From Glaciimonas immobilis (GTDB lineage: Bacteria > Pseudomonadota > Gammaproteobacteria > Burkholderiales > Burkholderiaceae_D), in contig NZ_JAAOZT010000006.1 of the NCBI RefSeq assembly GCF_011947285.1, positions 1 through 64,000 of the forward strand: a DNA stretch of 64,000 bases, read 5' to 3'. Shown here piece by piece: positions 47,973-56,268 of this stretch. A model generated the notes under the pieces. It had not been told where the DNA came from and did not search any database. It saw only the letters and a list, made by a program, of their open reading frames with translations. The position numbers were made by a program, and so were the translations under genes. The first letter of the stretch is position 1. Each line of letters opens with the position of its first letter.

Positions 47973-49774
47973 GCGCGCATTATTCACATCTCTTACCGTT
48001 CGGCGCAACGTACATCGCCCCGGATCGGACCACTTTTCGTCTCTGGGCACCGACTGCGGACGGCGTCGAGATTGTACTGGAGCAAGGTGAGGCTGTGCCA
48101 ATGATCCCGGAATCAGCGGCACATGGCTGGTTCTCGGCAACACTGGCTTGTGGGGCAGGGACGGCCTATCGTTATCGGGTTCAGTCGCGCACCGATGGGT
48201 CACTATTGGTGCCCGACCCCGCCGCACGAGCGCAGCAAGGCGATGTCCACGATGCCAGTCTGGTCGTGGACCCTCACGCCTATCACTGGAACCATGCCGA
48301 CTGGCAAGGACGGCCATGGCATGAAACCGTTTTATATGAATTACACGTTGGCACGATGGGCGGATTTGCTGGTGTAGAAAAGCGATTGCCTGAGTTAGCG
48401 CGGATGGGATTTACAGCGATAGAGCTGATGCCGGTCGCCGACTTCCCCGGCGCCCGGAATTGGGGGTATGACGGTGTGCTGCCATTTGCGCCTGACGCTG
48501 CGTATGGCACGCCTGAAGATCTTAAGTCGCTGATCGACAGTGCTCATGGATTGGGATTGATGGTTTTTCTGGATGTGGTGTACAACCATTTTGGTCCGGA
48601 CGGTAATTATCTGGGTAGCTATGCCGCCCCTTTTTTCCGGCAGGATGATCCTACGTTATGGGGTCATGCCATTGATTTCAGGGAACCGGAAGTATCGGAT
48701 TTCTTCGTCCAGAACGCCCTTTATTGGGTGCACGAGTATCGTTTTGATGGCCTGCGCATAGACGCGGCTCACGCTATTTGCGAACAAGACTGGTTAATTG
48801 CGCTGGCGCAAACCATCCGCGCACGCAGTACCGCCATTGCGCCGGAACGGCAGATTCATCTGGTGCTGGAACACGATGGCAATGCAGCACATTTTCTGAA
48901 GGATAATTTTAACGCCCAATGGAATGAGGACGGCCATCATGTGTTGCATACCATGCTGACGGGTGAGCGCAACGCCTATTACGTGGACTATACGGACCGG
49001 CCAGCAGAAAAACTGGCGCGCTGTCTGGCTGAGGGATTTATCTATCAGGGTCAGTCCTCCGTATTTCGCAACGGAAAGCCGCGTGGCGAACCGAGCGCTG
49101 GTTTGCCGCCGACGGCTTTCGTATTGTTTTTGCAAAACCACGATCAAATCGGCAATCGTGCTTTTGGTGACCGTTTGACTACTCTTGCCAATCCGCGCGC
49201 GTTGCAGGCAGCGCAAGCCCTTGTTTTGCTAAGTCCACAAATTCCACTGGTATTTATGGGTGAGGAAGTTGACGCCCGCGTGCCATTTTTTTATTTCACC
49301 AGTTATACGGACCCGGCGTTAGCCGAGGCGGTGCGGGCAGGACGCTATCGTGAGTTTGCAGCGTCGCATGAATTTGCGGATAAAAAACAGCGCGAGGACA
49401 TTCCTGATCCTAATGATCCTGCTACCTTCACGCGGTCGATTTTTTCTCAATCTGCACCCGACAATTCGGGCTTGATGGCCGCGTTACTCACGATAAGACA
49501 TACCCATATTATCCCCCGGCTGAAAGGTGCCAGCGCAAGCGATGCACAGGCGCTTGGACCTGCTGCGGTCGCCGCCCGTTGGCGCATGGGCGATGGTGCG
49601 GTATTGGTCATTATGATCAATCTGGATCAGCATCCGGTCGTAATCAGCCTTGAGGGATTGATGCGGCCTGCGGGCGCAGACCTCTTGTTTGCGACTGATG
49701 ACGCGTTGAAGGGGGTGGCGCGTGGTGAGCTGGAGGGGTACTCAATTGTGGTATTGCTGGAGCCAGCCCCATGA
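47969..49774 (+). CDS. treZ: Malto-oligosyltrehalose trehalohydrolase TreZ (TTG start)
   Basis: 601 residues, starting at a TTG at 47969 that overlaps the glgX stop (TTGA). GGGAGAG lies just upstream, and no in-frame ATG occurs until inside the conserved N-terminal domain. The frame upstream lies within glgX. The GH13 barrel has Asp265 (GLRIDAAHAI) and Glu301 (LVLEHDGNA). It releases trehalose from maltooligosyl-trehalose made by TreY. The stop overlaps the malQ start (ATGA). Confidence 0.94.
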   Translation: MSAHYSHLLPFGATYIAPDRTTFRLWAPTADGVEIVLEQGEAVPMIPESAAHGWFSATLACGAGTAYRYRVQSRTDGSLLVPDPAARAQQGDVHDASLVVDPHAYHWNHADWQGRPWHETVLYELHVGTMGGFAGVEKRLPELARMGFTAIELMPVADFPGARNWGYDGVLPFAPDAAYGTPEDLKSLIDSAHGLGLMVFLDVVYNHFGPDGNYLGSYAAPFFRQDDPTLWGHAIDFREPEVSDFFVQNALYWVHEYRFDGLRIDAAHAICEQDWLIALAQTIRARSTAIAPERQIHLVLEHDGNAAHFLKDNFNAQWNEDGHHVLHTMLTGERNAYYVDYTDRPAEKLARCLAEGFIYQGQSSVFRNGKPRGEPSAGLPPTAFVLFLQNHDQIGNRAFGDRLTTLANPRALQAAQALVLLSPQIPLVFMGEEVDARVPFFYFTSYTDPALAEAVRAGRYREFAASHEFADKKQREDIPDPNDPATFTRSIFSQSAPDNSGLMAALLTIRHTHIIPRLKGASASDAQALGPAAVAARWRMGDGAVLVIMINLDQHPVVISLEGLMRPAGADLLFATDDALKGVARGELEGYSIVVLLEPAP

Positions 49775-52107
49775 CGCCTAAAGACCTCATTTTACTTGCT
49801 GAACAGGCTGGCTTGATGACTGGCTGGGCTGACGCGCACGGTGCGCCACACGACGTAGCGCCGACCGTGCTGATGTCGCTATTAGAGGCGGTAGGGTTAC
49901 CGTGTCGTAGTAATGCAGAGTATCTGGATAGCAAAGCACGACTCAATGCGCAGCAAACTCCGGCAGGTTTGCCGCCGCTATTGACAGCGCAAATTGGTCA
50001 GCCAATCAGATTGCCGTTTCAATCGCAATCTTCTGGCGCAACTGCTGGCTCCCGTTTGCACGGTCATGGTTACGAGATTGCGCTGGAAAATGGTGGGACT
50101 TTACAAGGGTGTTTCCCCACCGATACCGCCCTGCCGCTGTATATATCTCCCATTCACATCAGTGGATACCATCGCTTACTGGTGGGCGGGGAATCGTCTA
50201 TATTAGCAGTTGCCCCAACCCGCTGCTACGGCGTGTCCGATGCGCGGGCAGGCAATACCAACCCGGCAAAGCCAGCGAACGACCCTGCCTATCTGTGGGG
50301 TTTGGCGGTGCAGCTGTATAGTTTGCGGCGACACGGGGACGGTGGCTTAGGCGACTTCACCGCGTTGAAAATGTTGGCGTGCGATGCCGCGCAACAAGGT
50401 GCGGCGGCGCTGGCTATCAGTCCGGTTCACGCCATGTTCAGCGCTGATCCGGGTCGCTACAGTCCCTACGGCCCGTCCAGTCGGTTGTTTCTGAATGCAT
50501 TCCATATTGATCCCGCGGCGGCGGCCTCGCACTATCCTGACGGGCCCGCGATTGAAACCGATTTCAGTTATCGGGGACAGGAACTACCCGACTTGGAAAA
50601 CCCGAGCGCGGTATTAACGGCTGCATCCGGCGCGCAACCTGAAGGCGGTCCATTGATCGACTGGTCTGCCGCTGGCACCGCTCGACTCGCATTGTTACGT
50701 GCTGCGTATTCGAGATTTTTGCAGGGTGGACCGAGTGGGCCAAGTAGTGCGTTCGAGACTTTCTGCCGGGATGGTGGAACCGGTTTGCAAGATCATGCGC
50801 GTTATGAAGCACTGCAGGAATGGTTGGCCTTTCAGATTGGTGGTGACAATAAAAATTTTTGCGACTGGCGCCTATGGCCAGCGGACTACCGCAATCCTCG
50901 TAGCTCTGCTGTCACGGAATTTGCGCAACAATATTCCCAGCAGATTGGCTTCCATCTCTTTTTACAATGGCACGCCGCGCTGGGATTAGCTGGCGCGCAA
51001 CTTGCCGCACGCGATGCAGGAATGCCGATAGGCTTGATTGCCGATTTGGCGATTGGGGCAGAGCGTGGCGGCAGTCAATCGTGGAGCGAACAATCAGAGA
51101 TGCTCAACGGCTTGTCGATAGGCGCGCCGCCGGACCTGCTCAATGTGGTGGGGCAAAACTGGGGACTGGGCGCTTATTCGCCTTGGGGGCTTCAGGCTAG
51201 TGGTTTTCGTTCTTTTATCGCGATGCTGCGTGCCTGCTTTGTACACGCAGGCGGGGCGCGGATCGATCATGTTCTGGGGTTGGCGCGCCTTTGGTTAATA
51301 CCAGAGGGTGCCAGCGCGCGCGATGGTGCCTATTTACGTTATCCGCTCGAAGATATGTTACGTCTGATTGCGCTTGAATCCTGGCGTCATCGTGCGATCG
51401 TGATTGGGGAAAATCTGGGGACGGTACCGCCCGGATTTAACGCCCGTCTCGCAGACATAAATCTGCTGGGAATTGACGTGCTGTGGTTTCAGCGCGATGG
51501 CATGCGCTTTGTGACGCCGAAGGCATGGTCAGCGACTTCCATCGCCACCACTACGACACACGATCTCCCGACTGTGGCTGGCTGGTGGACCGGCACGGAC
51601 ATAGGCTGGCGCGCCCGACTCGACTTGTTGGGGGGGAACGCAGAGGCCGATGAGACTATCCTGCGCGCGCAAGAGCGCCGGGAGCTATGGCAAACTGCAA
51701 CAGAAAACGGATGTGCCACGGGAAGCATGCCACCGTCAACGCTGGAGGGCGCGCCAATAGAAGCGGCCTTGCGCTTAGTCGGATCGGCACCGGCGCCCCT
51801 TGCGCTGATACCGCTTGAGGACATGCTGGGTTTGGCTGAGCAGCCGAACCTACCCGGTACGGTCGAACCCGTGATGGAGGTAGTGAGGGAGGTGGCAAAC
51901 GAGGTAGTTAACGAGAGGCTCGTCGCCGCTAGTCATCCAAACTGGCGACGACGCCTGCCGGTGGATGTTGCACATTTATTGCAAGGCCCGGCCGTGCAGA
52001 CTTACCTGAACGCATTAAAACGCGCGCGTGCTGCCGTGACGCATGATGCCGCGTTGAATCCACCCTCAGCCGCGTTTTCGGGCGACGGTAATAAGGAGTC
52101 ATCATGA
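49771..52107 (+). CDS. malQ: 4-alpha-glucanotransferase MalQ (GH77)
   Basis: 778 residues. An N-terminal extension (1-170) is followed by the GH77 barrel with nucleophile Asp499 (GGARIDHVLGL), ENLGTVP and THDLPTVAGWW. It disproportionates maltooligosaccharides. Between LPGT and HPNWRRRL, segments normally almost adjacent, there is an insert of about 20 residues rich in Glu and Val (EPVMEVVREVANEVVNER), encoded by imperfect repeats. Coupled to its neighbours by ATGA overlaps at both ends. Confidence 0.93.
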   Translation: MTPKDLILLAEQAGLMTGWADAHGAPHDVAPTVLMSLLEAVGLPCRSNAEYLDSKARLNAQQTPAGLPPLLTAQIGQPIRLPFQSQSSGATAGSRLHGHGYEIALENGGTLQGCFPTDTALPLYISPIHISGYHRLLVGGESSILAVAPTRCYGVSDARAGNTNPAKPANDPAYLWGLAVQLYSLRRHGDGGLGDFTALKMLACDAAQQGAAALAISPVHAMFSADPGRYSPYGPSSRLFLNAFHIDPAAAASHYPDGPAIETDFSYRGQELPDLENPSAVLTAASGAQPEGGPLIDWSAAGTARLALLRAAYSRFLQGGPSGPSSAFETFCRDGGTGLQDHARYEALQEWLAFQIGGDNKNFCDWRLWPADYRNPRSSAVTEFAQQYSQQIGFHLFLQWHAALGLAGAQLAARDAGMPIGLIADLAIGAERGGSQSWSEQSEMLNGLSIGAPPDLLNVVGQNWGLGAYSPWGLQASGFRSFIAMLRACFVHAGGARIDHVLGLARLWLIPEGASARDGAYLRYPLEDMLRLIALESWRHRAIVIGENLGTVPPGFNARLADINLLGIDVLWFQRDGMRFVTPKAWSATSIATTTTHDLPTVAGWWTGTDIGWRARLDLLGGNAEADETILRAQERRELWQTATENGCATGSMPPSTLEGAPIEAALRLVGSAPAPLALIPLEDMLGLAEQPNLPGTVEPVMEVVREVANEVVNERLVAASHPNWRRRLPVDVAHLLQGPAVQTYLNALKRARAAVTHDAALNPPSAAFSGDGNKESS

Positions 52108-54905
52108 CTATTCCACGTGCTACCGTGCGGCTTCAATTCAATGCTGGTTTTACTTTAGACGATGCCACGGAGCTGGTCGATTATTTTTCCGCTTTAGGCA
52201 TTAGTCACATTTATGCATCACCCTTGCAAACCGCGCAACCCGGCTCCATGCATGGCTACGATATCATTGATCCAAGGGTCGTCAACCCGGAAATAGGCGG
52301 CGAGGCCGCCTTACGACGTCTGGTGGCGCGGTTGCGTTTAGCAGATATGGGCCTGATACTGGACATCGTTCCGAACCATATGGGCGTGGCTGGAAGCGGT
52401 AATGAATGGTGGCAAAGTGTCCTTGAATGGGGACACGAAAGTCCGTATTTTGACTGGTTCGATATTGACTGGGAGTCTGAAGATCCACTATTGCGTAACA
52501 AGGTATTGCTACCGATTTTGGGCGAAACGCTGGAGCAGGTGACACGCGCATCCCAGATTACTTTACGTTTTGATGAAACAGACGGACGCATTTTTGCTGT
52601 TTATGCGAGCCATCGCCTGCCGCTTTCGGTGCTGGATTATCCTGTCATTTTGCAGGCTGCTGAGTCGTCTGCTCTGGCACCGGTGATTTATGCATTTGAA
52701 CAGGTCGGTGCGATTGCATCGAGTGCCAAAGAGCAGAGGATACAGCAAGCCAGCGTGGCATTAGCGATGTTGGTAAATATCAGTCGTAGCGAAACCGGCA
52801 TGGCGGATATCTGCAAAGCGATGCGGTCTTTTTCGCTACAGGACGAACAGCGCGACGATTGTCTGCAGCGCTTACTTGAGCGTCAGCACTACCGTTTGAC
52901 TTGCTGGCGTAACGCAGCCCAACAACTTAACTGGCGACGTTTCTTTGAGGTAAGTGAATTGGCTGGCCTTCGGGTCGAAAAGCCAAGTGTTTTTGAGGCC
53001 AGTCACGCGCTGGTGTTTCGCCTGTATACGCAGGGCTTGATCGACGGGGTACGCGTCGATCATGTCGACGGACTGGTTGATCCCGCGGGTTATTGCCGGA
53101 CGTTACGTTCGCGGTTGCAACAGCTTACCGCACGTCGGCCGGCTTTTTTGACCACGCAAGCGCCTTACATTGTGATTGAAAAAATTCTCGCATACGATGA
53201 AACGGTGCCCCTTGAGTGGACCGTGGATGGCACTACCGGTTATGAATTCATGGACCAGGTGGGCGCATTAATGCATGACCCTAACGGCGCACCGCCGTTG
53301 ACTGCTTTATGGACGGAGTGGAGCGGTGTTGATCGGACCTTTGATGAGGAAGTCGGGCTGGCGCGCCGTCAGTTGTTGAACCTTAACCTGGCGACAGAGT
53401 TTAATGCATTAGCACGTTTATTGCATCGCATTGCGCAAGCGAACGCTAGCACCAGTGCTGGCAACAGCAACAAAGCCAATGTATATTCGCTCACGTCGAT
53501 AATGCGGGTATTGACTGAAATATTGGTTTCTTTTCCCGTATATCGCACCTACGTCGATGCCAACGGGTGTAATGAGACCGATCGCCAGCGTCGTCATCAG
53601 GCGATGTGCGGCGCCCGTAAAACATTAATGCCTGCCGATCATGCCTTGCTGGAAAACGTCGGCGGTTGGCTTGGCGGCAACCATCCATCTGATGCGAATC
53701 AGGCTGTGGTGGAATTATGTGCGAGGGCGGTGCGACGTTTCCAGCAAATTACGCCGGTACTGACTGCCAAATCAGTGGAGGACACGGCTTTCTATCGCTA
53801 TGGCCGATTGTTGTCGCGCAACGAGGTTGGTTCCAATCCCGCTCGATTCAATATCTCGGTGCAAGAATTTCATCGCCGTTGCATTCAACGGCTACAGCAA
53901 TTTCCGCACAATTTATTAGCCACCGCAACGCACGATCACAAGCGCGGAGAAGATGTGCGCGCAAGGCTCGCCGTATTGAGCGAAATACCGGACGAATGGG
54001 CTGACACCGCACGGAATTGGCAGCGATTAAATCGCTCGTCTGGTCATATTGCACCAATTGGCGCTGATGAACTGATGCTGTATCAGATGCTGGTGGGGGC
54101 CTGGCCGATAAATTTGCAGCCGGATGACCGGGTCGGAATTGAACAATTTTGCAGCCGGATTGCTGGCTGGCAAACCAAAGCATTGCGCGAGGCTAAACAG
54201 CGGTCGAACTGGTTCGACCCTGATCCAGACTACGAGGCGACCTGCGAGAAGTTTCTGGTCGGGATACTCGCTGATCAGCAGTTTTTGCAGGCAGTGGTGA
54301 TATTTGTAAAGCGGCTTTCAATGGCGGGTCTGGTCAATAGTTTGTCTCAAACTCTCCTGAGGATGACGACGCCAGGTGTCCCCGATTTGTATCAAGGAAC
54401 GGAGTGCTGGGATTTTAGTCTGGTCGATCCAGATAATCGCAGTCTAGTAGATTATGCTGTACGCCGCCAGATTCTTGCATCTACAGACGCCACTATTAAT
54501 TTGAATAATTGGGAAATTGGTGCGCCCAAACTACACATTATTCGAAGAACTCTGGCGTTACGACGACGCGCAGCAACGTTATTTGCTTATGGAAAATACG
54601 TCCCGCTTTCTGTGAGCGGATCCAGAGCGACGCAGGTTGTGGCTTATTTACGAAGTTATCAAGGGTCGGATGTGTTAGTGGTGGCACCGCATTTGGTGGC
54701 GGCTTTATTGTTCGATGCAAAGCTGCCAATGATCAACGTGGGCGATTGGCAAGATACGGCGATTATCTTGCCGCCCGAGTGTGCGGGCGAGTGGACCGAT
54801 TTATTTTCGGCAAAAACATTTATCACCGACAACGCGCCGGTTAGTGTGGCTGCACTACTGGGCGTGCTGCCTGTGGCATTGTTGTGGCGTGAACAAGTTT
54901 TATAG
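52104..54905 (+). CDS. treY: Malto-oligosyltrehalose synthase TreY
   Basis: 933 residues. N-terminal RLQFNAGFTLDDATELVDYFSALGISHIYASPL is diagnostic of TreY. The nucleophile is Asp319 (GVRVDHVDGLVDP), and the C-terminal part contains VPDLYQGTECWDFSLVDPDNR. It converts the reducing end of glucan chains to a trehalose unit. Last gene of the operon, coupled to malQ by an ATGA overlap. Confidence 0.95.
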   Translation: MTIPRATVRLQFNAGFTLDDATELVDYFSALGISHIYASPLQTAQPGSMHGYDIIDPRVVNPEIGGEAALRRLVARLRLADMGLILDIVPNHMGVAGSGNEWWQSVLEWGHESPYFDWFDIDWESEDPLLRNKVLLPILGETLEQVTRASQITLRFDETDGRIFAVYASHRLPLSVLDYPVILQAAESSALAPVIYAFEQVGAIASSAKEQRIQQASVALAMLVNISRSETGMADICKAMRSFSLQDEQRDDCLQRLLERQHYRLTCWRNAAQQLNWRRFFEVSELAGLRVEKPSVFEASHALVFRLYTQGLIDGVRVDHVDGLVDPAGYCRTLRSRLQQLTARRPAFLTTQAPYIVIEKILAYDETVPLEWTVDGTTGYEFMDQVGALMHDPNGAPPLTALWTEWSGVDRTFDEEVGLARRQLLNLNLATEFNALARLLHRIAQANASTSAGNSNKANVYSLTSIMRVLTEILVSFPVYRTYVDANGCNETDRQRRHQAMCGARKTLMPADHALLENVGGWLGGNHPSDANQAVVELCARAVRRFQQITPVLTAKSVEDTAFYRYGRLLSRNEVGSNPARFNISVQEFHRRCIQRLQQFPHNLLATATHDHKRGEDVRARLAVLSEIPDEWADTARNWQRLNRSSGHIAPIGADELMLYQMLVGAWPINLQPDDRVGIEQFCSRIAGWQTKALREAKQRSNWFDPDPDYEATCEKFLVGILADQQFLQAVVIFVKRLSMAGLVNSLSQTLLRMTTPGVPDLYQGTECWDFSLVDPDNRSLVDYAVRRQILASTDATINLNNWEIGAPKLHIIRRTLALRRRAATLFAYGKYVPLSVSGSRATQVVAYLRSYQGSDVLVVAPHLVAALLFDAKLPMINVGDWQDTAIILPPECAGEWTDLFSAKTFITDNAPVSVAALLGVLPVALLWREQVL

Positions 54906-54955
54906 CGCCGGTCCGATGTAATGTTTGTTTGGGCCGTAGAGCTTGTAGTCCCTTA

Positions 54956-54971
54956 CTGTCAGTGCTGACAG
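54956..54971. repeat. Inverted repeat downstream of treY
   Basis: CTGTCAG-TG-CTGACAG, seven-base arms with a two-base spacer, 50 bases after treY. There is no T run, so a protein site or a small hairpin is more likely than a terminator. Confidence 0.5.
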
Positions 54972-55125
54972 CGAGTTCCGACGTCAATATAGGACGACTG
55001 GGTATGGAAACGGCGTTAATTTTTTCCTATTATGAATATACATTTCATCGACTTACTAACTTTAGGAGTAGGTTGCTAAAGGATGAAATGTTGGTCACTC
55101 TTTCAAATATTGAAAAGGAAATATG

Positions 55126-55356
55126 ATGAGCTCATCAAACACAGGTGGTAATCAAGATAAAGGTCAATCGGGTTCAACCCGAGGCGGCACCCACGAGCAA
55201 CATGTGAAAGCTGGTGAACAAAGCCATAAAAACACCTCGCAACAATCGGGCGATCAAGGCAATAAAGGCGGAAGTGGAGGCGGTAGCGAAAAGTCCAGCC
55301 AAGGCGGCCAGGGCGGTTCCAAAGAGGGTTCAGGTTCGGGTCGCTCAAAGGGCTAA
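55126..55356 (+). CDS. Small Gly/Ser/Gln-rich hydrophilic protein
   Basis: 76 residues from the second of two tandem ATGs, which is better spaced from AAAGGA. Composition is almost entirely Gly, Ser, Gln, Lys and Asn (e.g. GGSGGGSEKSSQGGQGG), with no hydrophobic core, so it is expected to be disordered. It resembles stress-induced KGG-repeat/hydrophilin-type proteins in composition only. A terminator follows. Its position next to the trehalose operon suggests a stress setting. Confidence 0.7.
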   Translation: MSSSNTGGNQDKGQSGSTRGGTHEQHVKAGEQSHKNTSQQSGDQGNKGGSGGGSEKSSQGGQGGSKEGSGSGRSKG

Positions 55357-55442
55357 ACTACTGACGTCAATTGTTTCTCACTGGGTCGCCGCATAGTTGT
55401 AAGCGAGCTGTTTATTCCGTCCCGGTAGTCATTTTATTCCGG

Positions 55443-55478
55443 AGCAAAGCCGACTTTATGGTCGGCTTTGCTTTTTTT
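55443..55478 (+). terminator. Rho-independent terminator
   Basis: A 12-base stem AGCAAAGCCGAC/GTCGGCTTTGCT (55443-55454 with 55461-55472) with loop TTTATG and seven Ts. It ends the small Gly-rich gene; the opposite strand would serve the DUF421 gene poorly. Confidence 0.9.
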
Positions 55479-55501
55479 AAGTCCTTTTTGGACCGTGGGG
55501 G

Positions 55502-56014
55502 TCAGGGAGGTTTTGGCGCGTTCGGATCTGGTTTTGCAAACACGGATAGTTCGCCATTTCTCTCAAGCACTACCTTGGTCACCTCTTTGATATCGGTCGT
55601 GCCCATCTTCTTGTTCACGGCTTCGCGCAGGTCAGTATCGGTAATGAGGCCTGCGCGCATTTGATGTCTGTCGATTATTCCATCGGTCACAAGAATCCGG
55701 GCTGATCCACTGACAATCTTGTCAAAAAGTGGCGACCATATGCTAAGCAGGCCAATAATTCTATGCAACACAACTATCGTCGTCCCTGCGCATAAGGTGG
55801 AAAAAAATGGTGAGGCGCCAACGATTGCGCGGCTGAGGACTGCGCCCAGTAAAACGGTGATGCACAGGTCGAAGGCGCTGCGATGCCCTAGCGAGCGCCG
55901 CCCACCGACCCGCAATAATACAAGCGTGAGGATAAAGACGATTAATGCTCTGAGTGACATCTGAAGGATCGAAGGGTCGCCAGTTATACCAAACAATGTG
56001 CGCCAAAGTGCCAT
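55502..56014 (-). CDS. DUF421 (YetF-family) membrane protein
   Basis: 170 residues from the ATG at 56014, preceded by GGAG; the frame extends 43 residues upstream without support. Three N-terminal hydrophobic segments (about 15-85) with the motif GGRRSLGHRSAFDLCITVLLGAVLSRAIVG are followed by a soluble part with DGIIDRHQMRAGLITDTDL. The YetF family is membrane-associated and of unknown biochemical role. Confidence 0.88.
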   Translation of the reverse strand: MALWRTLFGITGDPSILQMSLRALIVFILTLVLLRVGGRRSLGHRSAFDLCITVLLGAVLSRAIVGASPFFSTLCAGTTIVVLHRIIGLLSIWSPLFDKIVSGSARILVTDGIIDRHQMRAGLITDTDLREAVNKKMGTTDIKEVTKVVLERNGELSVFAKPDPNAPKPP

Positions 56015-56268
56015 AGTCAATCTCCGGTTGTCTTGATAGTAATTCAGGTTGAAACCGATGGGCAGGAATATCTGTTTTTGGCGAGCGCTATTTTGAAAAT
56101 GCACTGCAGGAGTTAGCAGGATAAACGAGCGTTCCACGCCCAAAAGGTGTTCTGGCTTATGTTACTCTGGAGAAATGTTCGTGGATGCGTAATTATTTTT
56201 AAGGCATAGCGACAATAATTCCTTGCGGTCTGTTTGATTCACATCTTCCATTAGAAACGGGATTTTGC

